From the NCBI GenBank assembly GCA_036768485.1, contig JAVLUZ010000644.1:124001-188000 (forward strand): DNA of 64,000 nt. The letters run 5' to 3'. Shown here one piece after another: positions 60,001 to 64,000 of this stretch (positions are counted from its first letter, which is position 1; every line of letters starts with the position of its first letter). Made by a program: the position numbers and the translations under genes. The notes below the pieces were generated by a model, which worked only from the letters and a program-made list of their open reading frames with translations, was not told the origin of the DNA and ran no database searches. The stretch is from Mermis nigrescens (lineage: Eukaryota > Nematoda > Enoplea > Mermithida > Mermithidae).

Positions 60001-62271
60001 TGGTGAACTAAGTATCGCGTAGACAGCATATTACGCTACGGTTCATCGAGTACAATAGTATTTTGGTTTTGTGGTCAAAATTTCAAGGCTAGATTAGATT
60101 CCCATGTACAATCGTAATCACAGAAAGAAAAAATTAGATTTTGTGGCGTATTTAACTAATCAACGAAGTCGCGAAACAAAATTAGGATTTGATTTTTTCA
60201 ACATAATTTGACGTAAAGTCGTAGGCATAGAGGCCATAGTGGTCACTAGGGAAAACTAATGATAGAGGAACTAGGCTTTCATTGTAATAAGTACAGCCGT
60301 AAAATTCGAAACGAGTCTAGACCGCTGCATTTCTATGACTATTTTCCAATTAAAAGTGTGGAAAAATCGCATTTTAGACTCAAAAAAAAAGAAATTTTTG
60401 AAGGTTTGCACCATTTTTGACAAACATTCAGGAAGATAGACTAAAAATTTTGATGAATGTAACTAATAGTTTAATTTCGATTGACATGCTTTCAAATTCC
60501 CATATTTAGCTAACGATAGATGCGAATCGATTGAGAAATGCAAATTTCGGATGGAATGCAAAAAAATCACAAATTTCGGATGGAATACAAAAAAATCAAT
60601 ACAAAAATTAGATTTAAAAGTAGAAATTCTCTTTTTGTTCAATTTCGGTCGAGTCGCTCTTCCGACCGTACAACGTGCATGGCAAATCTCCAAGATAATT
60701 TAATGCCTGTAACAAATTATTTCATTCTGTCGAGTAAAACATAATTATTTCGTATGACATTGTTTGAAATTTTTCCGACCGTAAATTTCGTTACATTCTG
60801 GAGATTTGAAACTGCTCTCCATCCCTTGGCATTTGCTGCCAACACGTTGGACTACATTTTGCGATAACTAGCTTTGGAAAAGCGTGTTAATCGGATTATT
60901 ATATAAAAGCTTGTATTGAATATCTTGTGGCGTACAGTCTCCACAAAATTATTCTACGTACATTCTCAGATTTAGATTTCCCTACATACTCGTAAGCTTT
61001 TACTTGTCTTCAATCATATGTGCTTACTGCTTGTGCAAATCATGTTGTTCCTTAGCTTGAAAAGTGTAAAAATGTTAAAAATGCAAACTGTTGTCCTTTT
61101 TTGCCCCGAAGCTGCAGAAAAAAACAATCCTTTTGCAATATCGTTAAGTCTTAGATGTACTGTATGACGAAGAACAATATTACATGCATTCTTAGCTCCA
61201 ATAAATTAGAGTGGCATTTACATTTTCAAAACTTTAGTAATAGGTAACATATGTAAGTACCTGAAACAGGATTAATACACTGTTAGACTCAAGATAGAAC
61301 TATAAGATGTTGTAATGGCTTGTTCGTTGAAGAACTGGAAAATGTTGGTAATGGCTTGTTCTTTGTGAGATAAATCTGGAAGGTAATATCTCACTCAGAT
61401 CACATTTTTCCAGTTCTGAACGGGGCAATGTGAGCATGCATGGACAGCAGCCAAATTCTAGGGGTCTGGGTGGTGTAAAACCGGCAAAAATCTCAAAAAA
61501 CAATGCAAACAATTGCAGTGGGAATCTGAATTCGAGGTAAAACTTTATTTCTGATTGTATTCCTTTCATTATTTGCTCTTAGATTTTTGTTAGCTTAGAG
61601 GTGAGTCAAAGTCAATCAAATATATCTAATATATTAATTAATATATAATTAATTAATCAAATACATATTAAAAGACGTAAATAACTTATTTTATACATGC
61701 CTTTACTACGCAAACTACTCTTCATAAAGTCTATTCGTTAGCGTTACGCGCTTATCAGTTCATCAGCTCAATAAAAGATAATTGGTTTTTTCAAGGGAAG
61801 CCGTTTTTCTATTTTTAAACGAGAGAAAATACATAAGGCTGAAAAAGCAATTGTTTGCTCAAAAATCTAGAGATTTTAAAATCTCAGATTTATAGAGATC
61901 GATTTGTGGGGATCTCTTTTACATGTAATGGGATATTTAATGTTTCTGTGATTGATTTTTGAAACGCATGATTAAGTGCCAAGCATTAGTCTGCTTACGG
62001 AGGCACTTGCATGAGGTAAGCTATCAATCGCTTATAATCGGGGTAGGATAACTGTACTCGACTGTCCGGAAAAGTGATCAGCGGCAAACCATCGGTCGTT
62101 TTGGCTCCTGAAGACAAGTCAAATATTAATTCTAATTAAAAAATAGCAACCCGTACATATGTGCACAACCTGAAAAAAATGTGTTACCCGAAATTATGGC
62201 GAACCGCAAAGCCAGTAAATCTGACATATCTTTGATCTTCACTTTTTCGTCGTCGATCAACATGAATCCGT
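32855..62271 (-). CDS. MCF2L: Dbl/DBS-type Rho guanine nucleotide exchange factor, MCF2L-like (19 coding exons, 5' end missing)
   Basis: A Rho-family GEF that, from family knowledge, loads GTP onto Cdc42/RhoA-type GTPases at membranes. Nineteen exons on the minus strand give about 1,077 residues. Domains in order: CRAL-TRIO/Sec14 lipid-binding domain (about 1-180; IDRRLDKWASV), spectrin-like coiled region (about 225-480), DH domain (about 560-790; ELLSTERSYVEEL, IYCQNKPRSDAF, SYLLKPVQRITKYQLLLK), PH domain (about 790-915; KFSVWQHKKH, FELWTEGRQDVYVMQ) and a Ser/Thr-rich tail without the SH3 domain of human DBS. The order matches MCF2/MCF2L. The first visible exon begins in phase 1, so at least one upstream exon is missing. 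Two one-base disruptions (exon 5; exon 10/11 junction) are described separately. MCF2 and MCF2L are paralogues in vertebrates, so the symbol stands for the family. Confidence 0.93.
33315..33440 (+). repeat. Family B fragment
   Basis: CATGCGCACTATCTGGG ... GGCTCAAAAACGGTGGATG ... CATTTCTGGCGTTTTGA. Located in the intron between Rho GEF exons 18 and 19. Confidence 0.5.
33743..34174 (+). mobile_element. Family E element, second full copy
   Basis: Colinear with 25287-25725: TTTGTACATGTACAAAGATG, AATTTCTGCCATTATAAA, GGCGCGAAGC, then TCTTTGCCGAAT. Duplication not clear. In Rho GEF intron 18; it ends about 80 bp from exon 18. Confidence 0.75.
34254..34389 (-). CDS. MCF2L: Rho GEF exon 18 (tail)
   Basis: Encodes FPAEDSNNNNPARPKSLRSV and SDECATTSASSEDSDPVTLI. 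A disordered, phosphorylatable tail. Acceptor TTCTTTCAG, donor GTAAAG. Confidence 0.85.
35281..35660 (-). repeat. Family B element
   Basis: Right end CCCATGCTGTGCATGTCTG. Contains GCGCTTAGCGCCAT and a TTTAAAAAGAAAGTGCATTG block as in other B copies. Left boundary unclear. In Rho GEF intron 17. Confidence 0.65.
35681..35957 (-). mobile_element. Family A element, copy 9
   Basis: Perfect duplication GTCATGAA at 35673-35680 and 35958-35965. In a Rho GEF intron, next to a family B copy (about 35281-35660). Confidence 0.92.
36027..36138 (-). CDS. MCF2L: Rho GEF exon 17 (Ser-rich tail)
   Basis: Encodes ISSRIRIDRPVSWTSQTSTE, then SSRSSREFSSACDFGE. The RPVSWTS-type motif follows the PH domain in Dbl proteins. 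Acceptor TTTTTCAG, donor GTTAGC. Phase 1 in and phase 2 out fit both neighbours. Confidence 0.88.
36469..36652 (-). CDS. MCF2L: Rho GEF exon 16 (PH domain, second half)
   Basis: Encodes LGLTEHVKGNPLRFELWTEG, QDVYVMQPTD and NEWVTKMKSLIADTF, the last strands and C-terminal helix of PH. Donor GTTTAT (weak) in phase 1. Reading through would stop two codons later (...QQSGL-stop), so a short isoform is possible. Confidence 0.92.
37515..37730 (-). CDS. MCF2L: Rho GEF exon 15 (PH domain, first half)
   Basis: Encodes GDLSSLGRVLLQAKFSVWQH ... RHVFLYNTTVLFCKCR ... YEFKSQLL. Matches the PH start of DBS (LGKLLMQGSFSVWTDHK; RHLFLHEKAVLFCKK). Acceptor CGTTTTAG, donor GTAATA. Confidence 0.95.
38495..38620 (-). 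CDS. MCF2L: Rho GEF exon 14 (DH end)
   Basis: Encodes ELAKSCKDTDDSFEVEQAL and the helix MLDLLRNLNASMHQTFISGY that closes the DH domain before PH. Acceptor CATTTTAG, donor GTAAGA, phase 0. Confidence 0.95.
39352..39444 (-). CDS. MCF2L: Rho GEF exon 13 (DH domain CR3)
   Basis: Encodes ECQRSAGHMLPLGSYLLKPV and the hallmark LLKPVQRITKYQLLLK of DH domains, the helix that contacts the GTPase switch regions. Acceptor TTTCTTAG, donor GTAAGG. Confidence 0.98.
39512..40042 (-). CDS. MCF2L: Rho GEF exon 12 (DH domain, first part)
   Basis: 177 codons. After a Ser-rich lead (SPSAYNRKSSLPS) comes the first DH conserved region, LHIIDELLSTERSYVEELSS, then an insect-like Ser/Gly insertion, LLFGNLREIHSFHAERFY, LVARCFLSNLDYFYLYNIYC and QNKPRSDAFRAE. 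Acceptor ATTTATCAG, donor GTAAGT. Confidence 0.97.
40197..40378 (-). repeat. Family C repeat
   Basis: Ends ACATGTAACGGGGG and (complement) GTACAAGTAACGGCTCG. A GGCCATTT...CCTCCAATC core lies between G- and C-runs. In Rho GEF intron 11, about 155 bp from exon 12. Confidence 0.65.
40973..41136 (-). CDS. MCF2L: Rho GEF exon 11 (linker before the DH domain)
   Basis: Encodes (V)SVRISDIKRMCESRKLFLHK followed by a basic/polar linker (SPKVQKPIGAVSP ... NKAHAAM). It aligns in register with the family's FQKQASMEEVFHRRQASLKK. Donor GTAAAT. The only fitting acceptor (TTTCAAG, then TT AGC) needs one base from exon 10, but exon 10 ends on a full codon: a one-base discrepancy. Confidence 0.8.
41452..41790 (+). 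repeat. Possible family E remnant
   Basis: CAGTTTTTTATATTCGGCAA, then AGATTTTTCGGATGG and TACAAAGCC resemble the E end; a GACGCTTCGGTCCGA hairpin relic is near 41648. Boundaries unclear. Rho GEF intron 10. Confidence 0.4.
42261..42655 (+). pseudogene. Possible decayed coding segment with TPR-like stretch
   Basis: First part reads ADLEKIMRDLNQAIKNDTKD, then ALRYRRK and a stop; DLNQAIKxDxKDAxxYxxR resembles a tetratricopeptide repeat. After a frame change the next 87 codons (YKEIARLYEICKVM ... LKRFQASILSKDRNIEY) are open apart from one TGA. In Rho GEF intron 10, opposite strand. Low confidence. Confidence 0.2.
44055..44833. mobile_element. Harbinger (PIF)-type transposon, decayed
   Basis: Inverted ends GGGCCCATTGCACCAAACTA (left) and a near-match on the right. 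Internal AGGAGT-rich subterminal repeats. It contains a transposase fragment on the minus strand. No clear 3-bp duplication. Length (779 bp) indicates internal deletion. In Rho GEF intron 10. Confidence 0.8.
44343..44492 (-). pseudogene. Harbinger transposase fragment
   Basis: Reads EELQGISPTQQILSALRFLA, then TGGFHRIAGDAHGLHKSNVC and RKIQSVV, then a stop. Matches the N-terminal helix-turn-helix region of HARBI1-type transposases (LSxxxQxLxALRFxATGxF...GDxxGxSKSTVxR). Upstream coding continues in another frame (44500-44640). A broken gene remnant. Confidence 0.75.
45268..45483 (-). CDS. MCF2L: Rho GEF exon 10 (end of spectrin-like region)
   Basis: Seventy-two codons: ANIWCSKGVDLLTNLPLEP ... 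MQRKLEDFLSIW, ending SSALINQ. It aligns with the family's KWCDEGIYLLASQPVD...ALQEIEKFL. Acceptor TGGTTCAG, donor CAA-GTAATT. The donor leaves phase 0, which does not fit exon 11. Confidence 0.92.
46632..46985 (+). repeat. Diverged family M copy
   Basis: Starts CAGTGGCGGATCAT and keeps an AAGACGTTTAGAGAC block and a CCTGTATTAACGCATTTGG block like the copy at 9171. The 55-codon open frame inside is therefore probably chance. Rho GEF intron 9. Confidence 0.5.
47540..47652 (-). repeat. Family K fragment touching the exon 9 donor
   Basis: AGACTTCAATTTTGGTGC, CCCCCCAGAATTCCGG, then TTGCTGCCCATGTACGC, directly against the exon 9 donor GTAAGC (47652-47657). Confidence 0.55.
47658..47858 (-). CDS. 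MCF2L: Rho GEF exon 9 (spectrin-like region)
   Basis: Sixty-seven codons: EDIRASESLKVRGDELL ... GSLKPKCDELYRMKDALQ, then RRLEILRLSKQMHEQI. Matches the family's RPKCQELRxxCxxF...RRxxLxxSLELHxxLE. The acceptor is a CAGCAG tandem (NAGNAG), so one glutamine may be optional. Donor GTAAGC. A family K repeat begins at the intron edge. Confidence 0.93.
48950..49270 (+). repeat. Family L repeat
   Basis: CGCTATTATAGCATTCG, CAGTTTTTGTGGTCATTTAG, CTTAGACCGGCTATG. About 275 bp from exon 8, in Rho GEF intron 8. Confidence 0.5.
49546..49665 (-). CDS. MCF2L: Rho GEF exon 8 (spectrin-like region)
   Basis: Forty codons: LQANFAQHMLYLEENRAVGD ... NALISIHRSYMERAE. Predicted helical, and continues the spectrin-like region. 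Acceptor TTATTGCAG, donor GTAAAG, phase 0. Confidence 0.9.
50622..51023 (-). mobile_element. Family B element, best-bounded copy
   Basis: Ends CATACACC... and ...GTACATGTATG. Flanks CTTATCAT (50614-50621) and CTAATCAT (51024-51031), 7 of 8. Core features: CCCATGCTGTACATG, AGAAAGAACGAG, GCTTCGCGCCA. About 400 bp, in a Rho GEF intron 28 bp from the exon 7 donor. Confidence 0.78.
51058..51297 (-). CDS. MCF2L: Rho GEF exon 7 (spectrin-like region)
   Basis: Eighty codons: EDFRIAVRRGFSLLKNVRQ ... ERMLIQLDETEKSFDKFW, then HRLHKCLRLRRFEDDFKK. It aligns with the family's spectrin repeat (LNETExxFDEFWxxHxxxLxxCLxLRxFE). Acceptor ATTTTAG, donor GTAAAA. A family B transposon ends 28 bp beyond the donor. 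Confidence 0.95.
53427..53652 (-). repeat. Family C repeat
   Basis: ACACGGGGTTTAGGG to AAATTTCGAACCGTTGCATG, with GGCCGAAAATTGGAGATTA in the core. Rho GEF intron 6. Confidence 0.55.
55195..55460 (+). repeat. Family L repeat
   Basis: CATGTACTTGGGGGTTTGG ... GATTATTTTGGCCCAAAAAG, AAGATCGGCCATACTG. Rho GEF intron 6, near family H copy 2. Confidence 0.5.
55648..55814 (-). mobile_element. Family H palindromic MITE, copy 2 (167 bp)
   Basis: Same family as 1553-1718 in the opposite orientation. GTCTGTTTCACATAACTTGG and its complement at the ends, with GACAATAAGCTGACAG inside. In the large Rho GEF intron 6. Confidence 0.8.
56570..56719 (-). CDS. MCF2L: Rho GEF exon 6 (helix after CRAL-TRIO)
   Basis: Encodes DIERMRASSQLIAKSLDEF and DTELPNDAESTEAI. 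The TELPNDxxST motif is characteristic of MCF2/MCF2L. Acceptor GTATCAG, donor GTGAGC, 50 codons in phase 0. Confidence 0.95.
57465..57832 (-). mobile_element. Family B element near the exon 5 donor
   Basis: Right end CCCATGCTGTGCATGTATG. Possible flanks TTTACGAA (57457-57464) and TTCACGAG (57833-57840), only 6 of 8. Contains GCGCTTCGCGCCATG. Ends about 20 bp from the exon 5 donor. Confidence 0.6.
57858..57975 (-). CDS. MCF2L: Rho GEF exon 5 (CRAL-TRIO end), contains a one-base frameshift
   Basis: The first half reads in phase 0 as IIVCQTVHELQFHISPK, aligning without gaps to the family's ...LxxYIxxxxLT region. The second half (SLTLDLDGRFKYNHLEWVQ) is in the next frame, and that frame matches exon 6. 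One extra base near 57924 explains both. The exon is 118 nt where 117 would be in phase. An alternative acceptor inside the exon (CCAAACAG before 57956) would keep phase 0, but it discards the conserved first half and replaces it with unlike sequence. Confidence 0.8.
58760..58870 (-). CDS. MCF2L: Rho GEF exon 4 (CRAL-TRIO)
   Basis: Encodes FPKKLLAIYLLKPEGVIQRA, then the helix SLLDNYRFQ, aligning with the family's FPxxLxxVLVLRPxGxxQR. Acceptor TTTGGCAG, donor GTAATT, phase 0. Confidence 0.93.
59563..59653 (-). CDS. MCF2L: Rho GEF exon 3 (CRAL-TRIO core)
   Basis: Encodes NVVVIDRRLDKWASVKTLL, the most conserved strand/helix of the Sec14 domain in DBS proteins. Acceptor ACACGCAG, donor GTAATG. 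Confidence 0.95.
60540..60597 (+). repeat. 29-bp tandem duplication
   Basis: CAAATTTCGGATGGAATGCA plus AAAAAATCA, repeated once with one change. Rho GEF intron 2. Confidence 0.85.
61425..61530 (+). repeat. Family K fragment
   Basis: GAGCATGCATGGACAGCAGC, AAATTCTAGGGGTCTGGG, TAAAACCGGCAAAAATC. Left half of K only. Rho GEF intron 2. Confidence 0.5.
61999..62107 (-). CDS. MCF2L: Rho GEF exon 2 (CRAL-TRIO)
   Basis: Encodes AKTTDGLPLITFPDS and the helix DYKRLIAYLMQVP. Acceptor TCTTCAG, donor GTAAGC. Phases fit both neighbours. Confidence 0.9.
62188..62271 (-). CDS. MCF2L: Rho GEF exon 1 as seen (CRAL-TRIO entry)
   Basis: Encodes DGFMLIDDEK, then DMSDLLALRFAIISG, matching the start of the family's Sec14 region (family pattern: IxDxLxxRFAxLSG). 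Acceptor TTTATTCAG, donor GTAACA, phase 1 at both ends. Earlier exons are not visible. Confidence 0.85.
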
Positions 62272-63369
62272 CTGAATAAATAGAAGAGAATTTTGTCATT
62301 GAACAATTAAAATGAATTAAATATAAGCTGACCGACATCAACCGACTCGTACTATCGTCTGCAAATTTTTTGATAAAAGTAGTAATCTGCTTGAAATTTA
62401 TGAAAATGATTAATTATTGTAAGAATTAAAACAAAGTAGCAAAATATTCGTATTCCTCGATACGATTCGGTGAGCACAATTTGCAATTTTCTAAGCACTA
62501 TTTTATTTGATAAGTATTCCTCCCATTTTTTTATCAAATGTTTGCAAACAAACTTGCATACAACTTGATTTTTTCAATTTAGCCTTCTCCATTTTGATTC
62601 GGACATATTTTTTTCTCTCTGACAACACAAAAAATAGCAGCTTTATTTGTTCTTCATCCGCCAAGATCAGCATTAATCTTGCCTTTCTTGCCTTTTCTTC
62701 TAATAATCAATTTTAGTGACGGATATTACTTTGCTGTACAATGCATCCTGAAAATATTCCAATTCTCTTGATTGTCAAACATAATGCATTGCATTTTCGT
62801 TTCTACATTATAATAGCGTAGTATCCCAAGCGAAATCAAAGAGTTGGCTCCTCCAGAGGATATTGAGCTTATTCACTCATGCGGAACAACTTTGATTTTT
62901 TTATGGAAAAGCCGATGCTGCTGCTACACAGTTAATAAAATCGGACTACTTATTTGATTTATAGTGAATAAAATCACGCAATTCTCCCATGAGACTCAAG
63001 CAATGCTTATCACAATTTAGGCAGCAATGCGAAATTGTAACAAGGAAATTGTGAGCGGCTGGAAAAAATTGAGTCAGAATTTTTTCAAACGAAAATTTTG
63101 ATTCTGCTTGAAAATAAAAAGATTTTTTTGACTAATTTTTGGTCTGCTTGAAAATCAATAGACTTTTTTAAGTATCTTAACGCATGACTTTATCACTGTG
63201 GGTGAGTCACATGCAACTGAGCAAACCACATAGCAAAATCAATTTAAATTTACTGTTCTATGTTAATTTTAGCCTTTTTTGACTCATTTGACTTATTTTC
63301 CGTATATTTTTTCTTTAAAGGCCAACGTAAGATTTCTCAGGTCCATATTTTTGGCCTCTACAATACATG

Positions 63370-63510
63370 AGCAACGACCGAATTCCGGGGGTGTGGGTGG
63401 TGTGAAACTGGGCAAAAATTCCAAAAACATGCCAAAAATTCAATTTTGGGGATCCATCGGATATTCGGGGGTCTAAACTCCCCCGATTCGTCCCCCACGC
63501 TCATATGTGA
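63370..63510 (+). repeat. Family K repeat
   Basis: CATGAGCAACGACCGAATTC, AAAAATTCAATTTTGGGGA, then CCCACGCTCATATGTG. Same layout as the K copy at 6326-6753. No clean duplication. Confidence 0.6.
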
Positions 63511-63559
63511 TCTCTATTCTCTAGACCATAGACCCACAAGAACAAAACGGAAATCTTCT

Positions 63560-63935
63560 CGGGAAAGTAAGGTACCACGCAAAATTTTTGAAATTTAGGC
63601 GAAAGGACTTGTAGAAACTTGAATTACTCTTTCTCCTATACCTTTGGCACGCGGAACGTCTAAAATTTTTAAAAGTTGTGCTTGAAATATGCTGAAATAG
63701 CTGTTTCTGCTCTTGAAAACGTTTTAAAACCTATTCCCTGAGCAAAAATATGGCATGTGGGCCGTCAAGAAAACAAAAATGTCATTAATAGGTATATCCG
63801 GAGCGAGCGCGGAAAAAATTGAGAAACTATGATCACGACGGCCAAAAATCATTGCAAATTACATATTCATTCTTTATCTCGCTGATTATTTTGGGTTAAT
63901 GGAAGGGGCGGCCCCGGTTAATTCCGCCATGACTA
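63560..63935 (+). repeat. Family M copy, right part
   Basis: Shares AAATAGCTGTTTCTG, AAAACCTATTCC, CAAATTACATATTCATTC and GGGGCGGCC with the copy at 9440-9750. Left boundary unclear. Confidence 0.65.
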
Positions 63936-64000
63936 TAAATCAAAAAACTTCCCTAAGTCACCCCTCCAGATCGGTCATGCTGTACAACTATGAGGTCTAG

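Larger units (their letters stand above)
59654..61998 (-). other. MCF2L: Rho GEF intron 2
   Basis: 2.3 kb with the 29-bp duplication and a K fragment. The rest is plain AT-rich sequence. Confidence 0.7.
62272..64000 (-). other. MCF2L: Upstream intron or 5' region of the Rho GEF
   Basis: The exon at 62271 needs one base from an upstream exon, so this should be intron. K (63370-63510), M (63560-63935) and L (63930-64000) repeats. No upstream coding exon could be assigned; a plus-strand open stretch at 62820-62960 is unassigned. Confidence 0.6.

Overview
The window is eukaryotic genomic DNA: AT-rich, with spliced genes carrying many small exons and GT-AG introns. The two recognisable genes and the very dense short transposons suggest an arthropod, probably an insect. 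A sap-sucking hemipteran is only a guess; nothing seen fixes the species.

Two genes are well supported, both on the minus strand in the same orientation. GRWD1, a ribosome-biogenesis WD40 protein, runs from a start codon at 28209 to a stop at 4012. Nine coding exons join in phase into about 420 residues spread over 24 kb. A Dbl/DBS-type Rho guanine nucleotide exchange factor (MCF2L-like) runs from at least 62271 to a stop at 32855. Nineteen coding exons encode a CRAL-TRIO/Sec14 domain, a spectrin-like region, a DH domain, a PH domain and a serine-rich tail, about 1,077 residues in all. Its first exon(s) are not seen and probably lie beyond 64000. The model has two apparent one-base breaks: an extra base in exon 5 near 57924, and a missing base at the exon 10/11 junction (45268/41136). 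A possible plus-strand gene end lies at 284-1128 but I cannot name it.

Most of the rest is transposon-derived. I hand-matched several families of short non-autonomous elements and found 8-bp flanking duplications (TSDs) for most, which points to the hAT class. Family A (about 260 bp) has nine copies. Family B is about 400 bp, family K about 190 bp, family M about 580 bp, family E 440-810 bp, and family D carries a CAGGCCCGTATCC end. Two further elements, called hAT1 (6.1 kb) and hAT2 (1.34 kb), have AGTGATCG ends and 8-bp duplications. A Harbinger remnant at 44055-44833 keeps part of its transposase.

The most striking structure is a nested set inside GRWD1 intron 2. hAT1 (17327-23428) fills almost the whole intron. 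It contains a family E element (19292-22649), which contains a 2.6-kb inverted repeat (19785-22393). That palindrome has (AT)n at its centre and both flanks, and arms built partly of ~107-bp tandem units that each carry a GGCGC-TTC-GCGCC-type hairpin. The same hairpin recurs in otherwise different repeat families across the window.

Layout: 1-1128 possible plus-strand gene end; 1129-4011 repeats; 4012-28209 GRWD1; 28210-32854 intergenic with repeats; 32855-62271 the Rho GEF; 62272-64000 upstream intron or 5' region with K, M and L repeat pieces.
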